From assembly GCF_901543175.1 (NCBI RefSeq), contig NZ_LR594040.1, forward strand, positions 620,001-684,000: a stretch of DNA of 64,000 nucleotides, read 5' to 3'. The stretch is from Streptococcus australis (GTDB lineage Bacteria; Bacillota; Bacilli; Lactobacillales; Streptococcaceae). Shown piece by piece: positions 18,708-28,468 of this stretch (the first letter of the stretch is position 1; every line of letters begins with the position of its first letter). The translations under genes and the position numbers were made by a program. The notes under the pieces are model-generated. The model saw only the letters and a list, made by a program, of their open reading frames with translations, was not told where the DNA came from and made no database searches.

Positions 18708-19253
18708 GTGAAAGCAATCGGTACGCAAACCTTACAGACAGATCGTTTAATTTTGAGAAGATTTGTGGAGAGTGATGCAGAAGCTATGTTTCAAAATTGG
18801 GCTTCATCTGCTGAGAATCTAGCCTATGTCACCTGGGATCCTCATCCGAATCTTGAGGTGACTCGAAACTCGATTCGCAATTGGGTTGCCTCTTATGCCG
18901 ATTCCAACTATTACAAATGGGCGATTTGTCTCAAAGAAAACCCAGAGCAAGTGATTGGAGATATCAGCATCGTTGCAATGGATGAGAACGATTCTTCTTG
19001 TGAAATTGGCTATATTTTAGGAAAGAATTATTGGGGCCGTGGTATGATGACGGAGGCTTTGAAAGCTGTCTTAGACTTCTGTTTTACTCGAGCAGGATTT
19101 CAAAAGGTCAGAGCAAGATATGCCAGTCTCAACCCAGCTTCAGGTCGTGTGATGGAGAAGGCTGGAATGTCCTATCTAAAAACCATTGCCAATGGTGTGG
19201 AGAGAAAAGACTATGTTGCGGACCTTACTTATTATCAGATTAAAAAGAACTAA
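18708..19253 (+). CDS. RimJ/RimL-type GNAT acetyltransferase
   Basis: 181 residues from GTG 18708, preceded by GTGAGGT. It is a GNAT protein of the ribosomal-protein-alanine acetyltransferase group: LQTDRLILRRFVESDAEAMF at the start, GDISIVAMDENDSSCEIGYILGKNYWGRGMMTEAL in the core, and the RARYASLNPASGRVMEKAGM motif that ends the acetyl-CoA site. Its targets may be protein N-termini or small molecules. Neighbours give no clue; it is a single gene facing the leftward Nudix gene across a shared terminator. Confidence 0.9.
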   Translation: MKAIGTQTLQTDRLILRRFVESDAEAMFQNWASSAENLAYVTWDPHPNLEVTRNSIRNWVASYADSNYYKWAICLKENPEQVIGDISIVAMDENDSSCEIGYILGKNYWGRGMMTEALKAVLDFCFTRAGFQKVRARYASLNPASGRVMEKAGMSYLKTIANGVERKDYVADLTYYQIKKN

Positions 19254-19254
19254 G

Positions 19255-19303
19255 AAATGACCTGAGCTTCAAAAGTTAAATTTTGAAGCTCAGGTCATTT
19301 TCT
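19255..19303. terminator. Bidirectional terminator between convergent genes
   Basis: A 20-bp perfect inverted repeat (AAATGACCTGAGCTTCAAAA and its complement) with a 6-base loop. A-rich on the left and T-rich on the right, it can stop both the GNAT gene (+) and the Nudix gene (-). Confidence 0.9.
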
Positions 19304-19312
19304 TCTGCTCTT

Positions 19313-19768
19313 TTATTTTAGCTCATAAAGCCAGTCATCACCGTCTCTGTAGTAAAAGAATTCACTCAGATCTTCCTCTATAAATACACGAAGCATGTCG
19401 GACATATCCTTAGTTGCTAGTTTTAGTTGAGATAGATTTTCAAAATCCTCCCACCAAACCTTTCCTTCGTCTGAAGATTGGAGTTTACCAGTAAAGTGTT
19501 CTGTCTTGAAAAAAAGGACAACATAACGGTAATCCTCATCATCATACCAATCTTTGATACCACAGAGTTGGGGTTTGGAAATGGTTAGACCCGTTTCTTC
19601 CTTCACTTCACGAATGACAGCATCGACAAAGGATTCGCCACGTTCAACATGCCCGCTAGGAGAAGTAATACCAGGCCAGTCAGGACTAACTCGGTCTTGG
19701 ACCAGAACCTTGTTTCCGTTTTTAATCATGCACATGTTGACAAATTCGACTGATTCTCTTTTGTTCAT
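19313..19768 (-). CDS. Nudix hydrolase
   Basis: 151 residues. The full Nudix box GHVERGESFVDAVIREVKEETGL (G-x5-E-x7-RE-x2-EE-x-G) is present near residues 38-60. The N-terminal VEFVNMCMIKNGNKVLVQDR resembles MutT/ADP-ribose-type pyrophosphatases that clean up modified nucleoside diphosphate derivatives. The substrate is not predictable. It is the last gene of a leftward group, starting 10 bases after the DUF1697 gene stop. Confidence 0.9.
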   Translation of the reverse strand: MNKRESVEFVNMCMIKNGNKVLVQDRVSPDWPGITSPSGHVERGESFVDAVIREVKEETGLTISKPQLCGIKDWYDDEDYRYVVLFFKTEHFTGKLQSSDEGKVWWEDFENLSQLKLATKDMSDMLRVFIEEDLSEFFYYRDGDDWLYELK

Positions 19769-19778
19769 TTTCTTTCAC

Positions 19779-20300
19779 TTATTTTGTTAGCAATTTTTCT
19801 ACCACGTTTAACTTTCGCATGGTCAAATCTACATTAAAAAGCTTTTCAAGATAGTTGGTATTGAGCTTTTTTCGTTTTGCAGTTCTCGGGAGATAGAGGT
19901 AGAGACAGTGATCGCCTAGACAAATTTCTTCCTCGCCATAGTCAGCTTTCAATTTTTCTAGTGACAGACTTTGGATAAATCCCTGATAAAGAATCACATG
20001 TACACGATCATGAAGATAGCCTTCTTTAAATGGGTTTTCATGGACAATTTTCGTAAAATCACTTTTATTCTTGATTACCATTTTTAAGTCAGCACCAATT
20101 TTTTCCTTTATTAGAGCATGAACCTGTTCTCGTATTTCTTCTAGGGTTAAGTCACTTTCAAGAATGATATTTCCACTTTGAATATAAGTTCGAACGTGTT
20201 TAAAACCAGCCTCTGTCAAGATATCTGCTAGATAAGACATTCTAGGGATAGCATTTTTTCCATTAGGAGTAACGCCTCTTAGTAAAATAATATGTTCCAA
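19779..20300 (-). CDS. DUF1697 family protein
   Basis: 173 residues from TTG 20300, which sits five bases after AAAGGAG; an ATG eight codons earlier lacks a ribosome site. The N-terminus (ILLRGVTPNGKNAIPRM) and HVRTYIQSGNIILES are the DUF1697 hallmarks. The family is structurally known but has no settled function. It lies between a flavoprotein gene and a Nudix gene on the same strand with short gaps, so all three are probably one transcript. Confidence 0.87.
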   Translation of the reverse strand: MEHIILLRGVTPNGKNAIPRMSYLADILTEAGFKHVRTYIQSGNIILESDLTLEEIREQVHALIKEKIGADLKMVIKNKSDFTKIVHENPFKEGYLHDRVHVILYQGFIQSLSLEKLKADYGEEEICLGDHCLYLYLPRTAKRKKLNTNYLEKLFNVDLTMRKLNVVEKLLTK

Positions 20301-20338
20301 AATAGCTCCTTTCTTATCTAACATCCTTAGATACTAAA

Positions 20339-21568
<1,230 letters not shown>

Positions 21569-21580
21569 TTATTATGTGAC

Positions 21581-22386
21581 TATTAGTCCGTCTCGCTCCG
21601 TTAGGTGCGAGACAAATAAACCACCCGCTATGCGGGTGCGCGTCGAAGGTTATACCAAAAAACTCCAAACGCGATACAATAAAGGTGTTCAAGCCAATTT
21701 TAAAGCGAAAGGAGAAAAATATGGCACAAAAGGCACATAGTTTATCACACACAAAGTGGATGTGTAAATATCACATTGTGTTCACCCCTAAGTATAGACG
21801 AAAAGTCATTTATAATCAATATCGAAGCAGTTTGGGAGAAATATTTCGCCGATTATGTAGTTATAAAGGTGTTGAGATTATCGAAGGCCATTTAATGCCT
21901 GATCATGTACATATGTTAGTAAGTATTCCACCAAGGATAAGTATTTCGAGTTTCATGGGGTATTTAAAAGGCAAAAGTGCACTCATGATGTTTGATAAAC
22001 ACGCCAACCTCAAGTACAAGTTTGGGAATCGGCATTTCTGGGCGGAAGGTTATTATGTAAGTACAGTAGGACTTAACGAAGCCATAATTAAGAAATATAT
22101 TCAAGATTAAAGAAATTATCCAGTGGATGATTTCTTCACGAGTATAAAAATTCGAGAACGAGTAAAGCATGATATAGCACTAGATAAAATGAGTGTAAAA
22201 GAATATGAGGATCCCTTTAGGGATAGTGGTAAGTAATACTAAAGCCTCTTTGAGAGGCAAGTGACGAGTCAAGAGCAATAAGGCTTGAACAACGTGAAAG
22301 CCAGCGTCTTTAGGCGCTGGCTGGTAATTTGGGCTTATAGCCCTGGTGCAAACCACCCGTTAGACGGGTGGTCATGATTATTAGTC
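21581..22386 (+). mobile_element. IS200/IS605-family (tnpA-only) insertion element, inactivated
   Basis: The element is about 0.8 kb between two copies of TATTAGTC (21581-21588 and 22379-22386). The left end has hairpins GTCTCGC/GCGAGAC (from 21590) and CACCCGC-TAT-GCGGGTG. The right end has GCCAGCG/CGCTGGC, GGGCT-TAT-AGCCC and ACCACCCG/CGGGTGGT. Subterminal hairpins and a single Y1 transposase gene are typical of IS200. Exact ends are inferred; IS200 elements normally make no target duplication, so the 8-bp flank match may be part of the target recognition or chance. Confidence 0.8.
21721..22236 (+). pseudogene. tnpA: IS200-type Y1 transposase TnpA, interrupted near its C-terminus
   Basis: ATG 21721 (MAQKAHSLSHTKWMCKYHIVF) follows AAAGGAG. 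The HUH motif is HLMPDHVHMLVSIPP, and the catalytic Tyr is in the AEGYYVSTVGL region. Reading stops at TAA 22108-22110 after KKYIQD. The usual C-terminal end (HDIALDKMSVKEYEDPFRDSGK, then TAA at 22234) is still present in the same frame about 60 bases on. Imperfect repeats ATTCAAGAT (22099) and ATTCGAGAA (22150), 51 bases apart, bracket an extra segment that holds the stop and a palindrome centred on TCCAGTGGA. From memory of the intact protein this is an in-frame 51-base insertion. The truncated product may still fold. Confidence 0.8.
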
Positions 22387-23226
22387 AATTTCATATCCCA
22401 TGAGAAGTCCGCCATCTTCTGCATAAAAACTGCATAGACCAGATGTTGGAAGAATCCTAATTTTAGCTTGGGGGAATGTTTCCAGCAAGCGTTCTGACAA
22501 TTGTTGACAGAATTTTTCATTGCTGCGGTGAGCCATGACGATACGGCCACCAGCATAACCAGCCTTGATGAGTTCTTCATAGGCTGCTTGAAGGGATTTT
22601 TTGGGTCCACGAGCCTTTTGGAGCAGTTCTAGGGTTCCAGTATTACTCGCCTCTCCGACCATACGAATGTTGAGAAGACCAACGACTGTACCGATAAGTT
22701 TGCTCAAACGGCCATTTTTTACCAAGTTATCAACCTTGGCGAGGACAAAGAGCAACTTCGTTTTTTCTTGGTAGGCTGTGATAGCTTCAACAATCTCTTC
22801 AAAAGAAAGTCCTTGATCAATCAATTCATTGATTTTTTCGACAATCAAGTCAACTTCCCCACCCGCAGATAAACTATCAATAACATGAATCTGAGTGTCA
22901 GGATGTTCTTCAAGGTAGATATTTTTAGCGAGCTGTGCACTGTTATGGCTACCAGAAAGAGCACCAGTGATGGTAACGACAAAGATATGCTTGGCACCTT
23001 CGAATGCACGCAAGTAATCATCAGGGCTAGGACAGGCAGATTTTGAAGCCTCAGAAGTCGCATACATAGTTCCCATCATGTGATCAATGTCGAGATTGGC
23101 ATCGTCAATAAAGACCTGATCAGCTACTTGAATGGTTAAAGGAACACTAACAAATTCAGTATCGATAGCAGGAGTTGCTAGTTGACGATAATCACAACCC
23201 GAGTCAGCCACAATCTTCCAAGTCAT
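22381..23226 (-). CDS. DegV family fatty-acid-binding protein (FakB-type)
   Basis: 281 residues. The DegV fold binds a fatty acid and presents it to the FakA kinase for incorporation into phospholipid. Seen here are the N-terminal KIVADSGCDYRQL, the TITGALSGSHNSAQLA motif that contacts the carboxylate, and HRSNEKFCQQL near the C-terminus. It is transcribed away from the tetR-like gene at 23351. Its stop lies within the right flank of an IS200-like insertion, which has moved its probable terminator away. Confidence 0.92.
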   Translation of the reverse strand: MTWKIVADSGCDYRQLATPAIDTEFVSVPLTIQVADQVFIDDANLDIDHMMGTMYATSEASKSACPSPDDYLRAFEGAKHIFVVTITGALSGSHNSAQLAKNIYLEEHPDTQIHVIDSLSAGGEVDLIVEKINELIDQGLSFEEIVEAITAYQEKTKLLFVLAKVDNLVKNGRLSKLIGTVVGLLNIRMVGEASNTGTLELLQKARGPKKSLQAAYEELIKAGYAGGRIVMAHRSNEKFCQQLSERLLETFPQAKIRILPTSGLCSFYAEDGGLLMGYEID

Positions 23227-23350
23227 AGAAATTCTCCATCTTTGTCACTTATACATTGACAAAGGTTCTGTCTTTTTTTACAATTATATCATGAAAGTTC
23301 TTGAAACAAAAGTACCACCTCTCTGTTGTCACAAGTAGAAAGAAATTGTT

Positions 23351-23908
23351 ATGTCTGAACGCAAAATATCTGAAAAATCTCTTGAAAATCTCAGAAAATC
23401 AAATCAAGAATCCAATTTCTTGACCAGAGAAGCGATTGAGACTGCTCTTTTGCAACTTCTGGAAAAAAAAGACTTGGCTAAGATTAGTATTTCAGAGTTG
23501 GTCAAGCGGGCGGGTGTCTCTCGAGCTGCCTTCTATCGCAATTATGACTCTAAAGAAGCAATTTTAGACAGTGTTTTCAAACGCAGTGTTCATAATATCA
23601 TGGAACAGTTGAGCCACTACGATGTTAAAACCGACCTTTATCTGGTCTGGGTTCACCTTTTCCGAGCAGCTAAGAAGGAAGCTAAGGTTATCCAACTTGC
23701 TCTGGACTACCACTTGGAAAGGATTTTTGTCCAAGCTATGCAGGAATTTCTGGAAAAATACCACGGAAAATCAAAAGGCGTCAGCAGCTATCTTCATTCC
23801 TTTTGGAGTTCTGCCATCGTATCGGTTCTACTCAAGTGGATCAAGGATGGCATGAAGGTTCCAGCTGAAAAGATTGCTGATTTGCGCTTGCCATTTTTCA
23901 AAAAATAG
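23351..23908 (+). CDS. TetR/AcrR-family transcriptional regulator
   Basis: 185 residues. The helix-turn-helix is ISISELVKRAGVSRAAFYRNYDSKEAIL (about residues 43-70), the classic TetR N-terminal domain. The ligand-binding half resembles TetR_C domains found in streptococcal regulators. It is divergent from degV across a 124-base gap, so it may control degV, and 18 bases upstream of comEB. Ligand and targets are unknown. Confidence 0.9.
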   Translation: MSERKISEKSLENLRKSNQESNFLTREAIETALLQLLEKKDLAKISISELVKRAGVSRAAFYRNYDSKEAILDSVFKRSVHNIMEQLSHYDVKTDLYLVWVHLFRAAKKEAKVIQLALDYHLERIFVQAMQEFLEKYHGKSKGVSSYLHSFWSSAIVSVLLKWIKDGMKVPAEKIADLRLPFFKK

Positions 23909-23926
23909 AGGAAAAGGAGAAGACTT

Positions 23927-24394
23927 ATGACAGAAAAAAGACTGGCTTGGGATGAGTACTTTGCGGCTCAAGCCTTACTAATTGCCAATCGTTCTACTTG
24001 TAAACGCGCCAAAGTAGGAGCTGTCCTAGTCAAGGACAATAAAGTCATTTCAACAGGCTACAATGGTTCCGTATCAGGAACGGAGCACTGTATCGACCAC
24101 GAATGTCTAGTCATTGAAGGACACTGTGTCCGAACCCTTCACGCTGAGGTCAATGCCATTTTACAAGGAGCCGAACGAGGGGTTCCGAAAGGATTTACAG
24201 CTTATGTGACCCATTTTCCTTGTCTGAACTGTACCAAACAACTCTTACAAGTCGGTTGCGAACGTGTAGTCTATATCAATCAGTATCGTATGGACGACTA
24301 TGCCAAATACCTCTATCAAGAAAAAGGGACCGAGCTGACGCATTTGCCGCTTGAAACTGTTCAAAGAGCTATCCAGGAAGCCAATGTCATTTAG
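23927..24394 (+). CDS. comEB: dCMP deaminase / ComE operon protein 2 family
   Basis: 155 residues. A zinc-dependent deoxycytidylate deaminase, making dUMP for thymidylate synthesis. The zinc site is HAEVNAIL plus PCLNCTKQLL, and the N-terminus is WDEYFAAQALLIANRSTCKRAKVGAV. The name ComEB comes from the B. subtilis competence operon, where the gene is not essential for DNA uptake. It follows the tetR-like gene closely and precedes upp, so this is a pyrimidine-metabolism pair. Confidence 0.94.
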   Translation: MTEKRLAWDEYFAAQALLIANRSTCKRAKVGAVLVKDNKVISTGYNGSVSGTEHCIDHECLVIEGHCVRTLHAEVNAILQGAERGVPKGFTAYVTHFPCLNCTKQLLQVGCERVVYINQYRMDDYAKYLYQEKGTELTHLPLETVQRAIQEANVI

Positions 24395-24409
24395 AATTTA
24401 TAAAAAATG

Positions 24410-24441
24410 AATGGTTTAGAGAGATTTTTAAACCATTTTTT
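24410..24441 (+). terminator. Terminator after comEB, next to the upp promoter
   Basis: A 9-bp stem AATGGTTTA / TAAACCATT followed by T6. The upp extended -10 (TGGTATAAT, TATAAT at 24444-24449) follows directly. Confidence 0.75.
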
Positions 24442-24482
24442 GGTATAATAAGAAGAATAAATTGAAAGAAGGAATTCAGAAA

Positions 24483-25112
24483 ATGGGAAAACTTGAAGTC
24501 ATTAATCATCCTCTGGTTCAACACAAATTGTCAATCTTGCGTCGTACAGACACTTCTACAAAAGCTTTTCGTGAGCTAGTAGATGAGATTGCAATGTTGA
24601 TGGGATATGAAGTACTTCGTGATCTTCCACTTGAAGATGTGGAAATCGAAACACCAATCACAAAAACAGTTCAAAAACAATTGGCTGGTAAAAAATTGGC
24701 GATTGTCCCAATTTTGCGTGCAGGTATCGGAATGGTCGATGGACTATTGAGCTTGGTTCCAGCAGCAAAAGTTGGACACATTGGTATGTACCGTGATGAA
24801 GAAACCCTTCAACCAGTTGAATACTTGGTGAAATTGCCTGAGGACATTGACCAACGTCAAATCTTTGTAGTGGATCCAATGTTGGCAACAGGTGGTTCAG
24901 CTATCTTGGCTGTTGACTCCCTTAAAAAACGTGGGGCATCAAACATCAAGTTTGTCTGCCTTGTAGCTGCTCCAGAAGGAGTGAAAGCTCTTCAAGAAGC
25001 TCACCCAGATGTAGAAATCTTTACAGCAGCCTTGGATGAACGTTTGAACGAACATGGCTATATTGTCCCAGGTCTCGGAGATGCTGGAGACCGCTTGTTC
25101 GGTACCAAATAA
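24483..25112 (+). CDS. upp: Uracil phosphoribosyltransferase
   Basis: 209 residues from ATG 24483 ([16 protein letters not shown]), the standard length. The enzyme converts uracil and PRPP to UMP. The PRPP loop is [12 protein letters not shown], and the uracil-binding C-terminus is [17 protein letters not shown]. It has an extended -10 promoter of its own and is followed by a GC-poor hairpin without a T-run. Confidence 0.97.
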   Translation: MGKLEVINHPLVQHKLSILRRTDTSTKAFRELVDEIAMLMGYEVLRDLPLEDVEIETPITKTVQKQLAGKKLAIVPILRAGIGMVDGLLSLVPAAKVGHIGMYRDEETLQPVEYLVKLPEDIDQRQIFVVDPMLATGGSAILAVDSLKKRGASNIKFVCLVAAPEGVKALQEAHPDVEIFTAALDERLNEHGYIVPGLGDAGDRLFGTK

Positions 25113-25135
25113 GACTCAGATAGAGTTTTGAAGAT

Positions 25136-25160
25136 GAAATTAGAGGATGTCTCTAATTTC
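25136..25160 (+). other. Perfect 10-bp hairpin between upp and clpP
   Basis: GAAATTAGAG and CTCTAATTTC pair over a GATGT loop. No T-run follows, so it may be an RNA-processing or stability element or a weak terminator. Confidence 0.6.
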
Positions 25161-25206
25161 GCGAGGAGGTTGAATTTTTGGTTCTGTCGATAGTATAGAG
25201 CAAAGA

Positions 25207-25236
25207 TTTGACCTTTTTTGACTAAAATATTATAAT
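25207..25236 (+). promoter_or_regulatory. clpP promoter with CtsR operator
   Basis: A CtsR direct repeat on the minus strand (TTTGACC-TTT-TTTGACT read on +, 25207-25223) covers the -35 TTGACC. A 17-base spacer leads to TATAAT at 25231-25236. Matches the known AGTCAAA/GGTCAAA heptads with a 3-base spacer. Confidence 0.9.
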
Positions 25237-25289
25237 AGTCATATCTTCAGTCATATGACTAATAAAAATAGAAGTTAAAGGAGAAATGA

Positions 25290-25880
25290 ATGATTCCTGT
25301 AGTTATTGAACAAACAAGTCGTGGAGAACGTTCATATGATATTTACTCCCGTCTTTTGAAAGACCGCATCATCATGCTGACAGGTCCAGTCGAAGACAAT
25401 ATGGCTAACTCAGTTATTGCCCAGTTGCTTTTCTTGGATGCCCAAGATAGCACAAAAGATATTTACCTTTATGTCAACACACCTGGAGGTTCTGTGTCAG
25501 CTGGTTTGGCAATCGTTGACACTATGAACTTTATCAAGGCTGATGTCCAAACTATCGTGATGGGAATGGCTGCATCTATGGGAACTGTTATTGCATCAAG
25601 TGGAGCAAAAGGCAAACGCTTCATGCTTCCAAATGCAGAGTACATGATTCACCAACCAATGGGTGGAACAGGTGGCGGTACCCAACAAACAGATATGGCA
25701 ATCGCTGCAGAACACTTGCTTAAAACCCGTAAGACATTGGAGAAAATTCTTGCAGATAACTCTGGTAAATCAGTTGAGCAAATTCATGCAGATGCTGAAC
25801 GTGATTACTGGATGAGTGCCCAAGAAACACTTGAGTATGGTTTCATTGATGAAATCATGGCTAACAATTCTTTGAACTAA
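25290..25880 (+). CDS. clpP: ATP-dependent Clp protease proteolytic subunit
   Basis: 196 residues. ClpP forms the 14-subunit proteolytic barrel fed by ClpC, ClpE, ClpL or ClpX. The catalytic triad is visible: Ser in GMAASMGT (about residue 96), His in MIHQPMGG (about 121) and Asp in AERDYWMS (about 172). AAAGGAG precedes the ATG. The CtsR box over its promoter and the one before clpE in this same window point to joint heat-shock control. A terminator follows. Confidence 0.98.
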   Translation: MIPVVIEQTSRGERSYDIYSRLLKDRIIMLTGPVEDNMANSVIAQLLFLDAQDSTKDIYLYVNTPGGSVSAGLAIVDTMNFIKADVQTIVMGMAASMGTVIASSGAKGKRFMLPNAEYMIHQPMGGTGGGTQQTDMAIAAEHLLKTRKTLEKILADNSGKSVEQIHADAERDYWMSAQETLEYGFIDEIMANNSLN

Positions 25881-25889
25881 TAAAGCATG

Positions 25890-25919
25890 AAAGCAAACTC
25901 GACGGGGTTTGCTTTTTTT
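25890..25919 (+). terminator. Terminator after clpP
   Basis: A 9-bp stem AAAGCAAAC / GTTTGCTTT followed by a T-run. Confidence 0.8.
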
Positions 25920-25958
25920 GATATAATAGGATAAGATTTCTTAGAAAGAGGATTCCTC

Positions 25959-26228
25959 ATGTTTGAAAAGACAAACCGATCAGGATTAATCATCTATCTT
26001 TACTATAACAGAGATGCAAAAAAACTACAGGAATATGGAGATGTTTTCTATCATTCCAAAAAGCATCGTTACCTGCAACTTTATGTTCCGACTGAGAATC
26101 TAGAAAGCTTGGTTGAGAAATTAGCTAAGGAACGATTTATCAAAAAGGTAAGGCCTTGTCATATTCAAGAGTTAGAGACTCCCTTTGTTGGCAATCTCTA
26201 TCGAGAAAAGGAAAACGTTATCATTTAA
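25959..26228 (+). CDS. UPF0298 / DUF2129 family protein (YlbG-like)
   Basis: 89 residues. Small cytoplasmic protein of the YlbG family: [37 protein letters not shown] followed by [18 protein letters not shown]. The family is common in Firmicutes and has no established function. It lies alone between clpP and livJ with its own -10 (TATAAT about 25921-25926). Confidence 0.88.
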   Translation: MFEKTNRSGLIIYLYYNRDAKKLQEYGDVFYHSKKHRYLQLYVPTENLESLVEKLAKERFIKKVRPCHIQELETPFVGNLYREKENVII

Positions 26229-26245
26229 AAAATTAAATAAATGTG

Positions 26246-26274
26246 TTGACAATTTTCTGATAATTCGGTATATT
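26246..26274 (+). promoter_or_regulatory. livJ promoter with CodY-like box
   Basis: TTGACA (26246-26251), a 17-base spacer and TATATT (26269-26274). AATTTTCTGATAATT at 26251-26265 matches the CodY consensus AATTTTCWGAAAATT at 14 of 15 positions and fills the spacer, so binding would block the polymerase. Confidence 0.85.
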
Positions 26275-26315
26275 CTTAACATACTATTTTTGAAACAACT
26301 ATAAGGAGATTAAAA

Positions 26316-27476
26316 ATGAAGAAAAAATTTGCCCTATCTTTTGTGGCTCTTGCTAGCGTAGCTCTTCTCGCTGCCTGTGGAGAGGTTAAATCAGGAGCGT
26401 CAAATACAACTGGTAACCCAGTTGATGAAAAGACTATCAAAATCGGTTTCAACTTTGAAGAAACTGGTGCGGTTGCTGCCTACGGTACTTCTGAGCAAAA
26501 AGGTGCTCAGCTAGCGGTTGATGAGATCAATGCTGCTGGTGGTATCGATGGAAAACAAATCGAAGTTGTAGACAAAGACAACAAATCTGAAACTGCTGAA
26601 GCAGCTTCTGTTACAACAAACCTTGTTACCCAATCAAAAGTAGCAGCTATTGTAGGACCTGCGACATCTGGTGCAACTGCCGCAGCTGTAGCTAACGCTA
26701 CTAAAGCTGGAGTGCCATTGATTTCACCAAGTGCTACTCAAGATGGTTTGACCAAAGGTCAAGATTACCTATTTATCGGAACCTTCCAGGATAGCTTCCA
26801 AGGGAAGATTATTTCTAACTATGTAACAAACAAATTGAATGCTAAAAAAGTTGTCTTGTACACAGATAACGCTAGCGACTATGCTAAAGGTATTGCCAAA
26901 GCTTTCCGTGAATCTTACAAAGGTGAAATCGTTGCAGATGAAACTTTCGTAGCAGGTGACACAGACTTCCAAGCAGCCCTTACTAAAATGAAAGGGAAAG
27001 ACTTTGACGCTATCGTTGTTCCTGGTTACTACACTGAAGCTGGTAAAATCGTAAACCAAGCGCGTGGTATGGGAATTGACAAACCAATCGTTGGTGGTGA
27101 TGGATTCAACGGTGAAGAGTTTGTGCAACAAGCAACTGCTGAAAAAGCATCAAACATCTACTTTATCTCAGGCTTCTCAACTACTGTAGAAGTTTCAGCT
27201 AAAGCAAAAGCCTTCCTTGATGCTTACCGTGCTAAGTACAATGAAGAACCTTCAACATTTGCAGCCTTGGCTTATGATTCAGTTCACCTTGTAGCAAACG
27301 CAGCAAAAGGTGCTAAAAACTCAGGTGAGATCAAGGATAACCTTGCTAAAACAAAAGACTTTGAAGGTGTAACTGGTCAAACAAGCTTCGATGCAGACCA
27401 CAACACAGTGAAAACGGCTTACATGATGACCATGAACAATGGTAAAGTGGAAGCAGCAGAAGTTGTAAAACCATAA
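26316..27476 (+). CDS. livJ: Branched-chain amino-acid ABC transporter binding lipoprotein
   Basis: 386 residues. The signal peptide ends in the lipobox LLAACG with lipidated Cys21. The mature part is a type-1 periplasmic-binding fold (KIGFNFEETGAVAAYGTSEQKGAQLAVDEINAAGG). It captures Leu/Ile/Val outside the membrane for LivHMGF. An imperfect 15-bp hairpin (27493-27529) follows before livH and may lower transcription of the downstream membrane genes relative to this abundant lipoprotein. Confidence 0.95.
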   Translation: MKKKFALSFVALASVALLAACGEVKSGASNTTGNPVDEKTIKIGFNFEETGAVAAYGTSEQKGAQLAVDEINAAGGIDGKQIEVVDKDNKSETAEAASVTTNLVTQSKVAAIVGPATSGATAAAVANATKAGVPLISPSATQDGLTKGQDYLFIGTFQDSFQGKIISNYVTNKLNAKKVVLYTDNASDYAKGIAKAFRESYKGEIVADETFVAGDTDFQAALTKMKGKDFDAIVVPGYYTEAGKIVNQARGMGIDKPIVGGDGFNGEEFVQQATAEKASNIYFISGFSTTVEVSAKAKAFLDAYRAKYNEEPSTFAALAYDSVHLVANAAKGAKNSGEIKDNLAKTKDFEGVTGQTSFDADHNTVKTAYMMTMNNGKVEAAEVVKP

Positions 27477-27492
27477 CATAAGAATAGTAGTT

Positions 27493-27529
27493 GAAATAGG
27501 GAATGAGCCTTTGACTCACTCCCTGTTTC
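27493..27529 (+). other. Intra-operon hairpin livJ-livH
   Basis: GAAATAGGGAATGAG pairs with CTCACTCCCTGTTTC (one mismatch, one G-U). It lacks a T-run and is likely an attenuator or an RNA-end protector. Confidence 0.6.
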
Positions 27530-27595
27530 GATGTTTATGAACTTGTGAAAATTGAGAAATTTTCTAAAAAATAACAATAGAAAAGAGTGAATGCT

Positions 27596-28465
27596 ATGCT
27601 CCAACAACTTGTGAATGGTTTAATTCTGGGTAGTGTTTATGCACTTTTGGCTCTGGGTTACACCATGGTTTATGGAATTATCAAACTCATCAACTTCGCC
27701 CACGGTGATATTTATATGATGGGAGCCTTTATTGGTTACTTTTTGATTAATTCTTTCCAAATGAATTTCTTTTTAGCTTTGATTATTTCAATGGTAGGAA
27801 CCGCACTACTTGGTGTTGTGATTGAATTTCTTGCCTACCGTCCTTTGCGACACTCTACACGTATTGCTGTATTGATTACTGCCATCGGAGTGTCTTTCCT
27901 ACTGGAATACGGGATGGTTTACTTAGTCGGTGCCAATACTCGTGCCTTTCCTCAAGCCATTCAAACAGTTCGCTATGATTTGGGGCCAATCAGCTTGACA
28001 AACGTCCAGTTAATGATTTTAGCAGTTTCCTTACTCCTGATGATTTTATTGCAAGTGATTGTTCAAAAAACAAAAATGGGGAAAGCCATGCGTGCGGTAT
28101 CAGTTGATAGTGACGCGGCTCAATTGATGGGAATCAACGTAAACCGTACTATCAGCTTTACATTTGCCTTGGGTTCAGCCCTTGCTGGAGCGGCAGGTGT
28201 TCTCATTGCCCTTTACTACAACTCTCTTGAACCTTTGATGGGTGTGACTCCAGGTCTAAAATCATTCGTTGCGGCCGTTCTTGGTGGTATCGGGATTATT
28301 CCTGGTGCAGCTCTAGGGGGATTTGTGATTGGCTTGTTGGAAACATTTGCAACTGCCTTCGGTATGTCTGATTTCCGTGATGCTATCGTATATGGAATCT
28401 TACTTTTGATTCTGATTGTTCGACCTGCAGGTATCCTTGGTAAGAATGTGAAAGAGAAGGTGTAA
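27596..28465 (+). CDS. livH: Branched-chain amino-acid ABC transporter permease LivH
   Basis: 289 residues from ATG 27596; a GTG three codons upstream (27587) is possible. LivH-type permease with about eight membrane segments and the conserved LQQLVNGLILGSVYALLALGYTM start. The conserved GINVNRTISFTFALGSALAGAAG region couples to the ATPase. The next gene starts three bases after the stop. Confidence 0.94.
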   Translation: MLQQLVNGLILGSVYALLALGYTMVYGIIKLINFAHGDIYMMGAFIGYFLINSFQMNFFLALIISMVGTALLGVVIEFLAYRPLRHSTRIAVLITAIGVSFLLEYGMVYLVGANTRAFPQAIQTVRYDLGPISLTNVQLMILAVSLLLMILLQVIVQKTKMGKAMRAVSVDSDAAQLMGINVNRTISFTFALGSALAGAAGVLIALYYNSLEPLMGVTPGLKSFVAAVLGGIGIIPGAALGGFVIGLLETFATAFGMSDFRDAIVYGILLLILIVRPAGILGKNVKEKV

Positions 28466-28468
28466 ACA

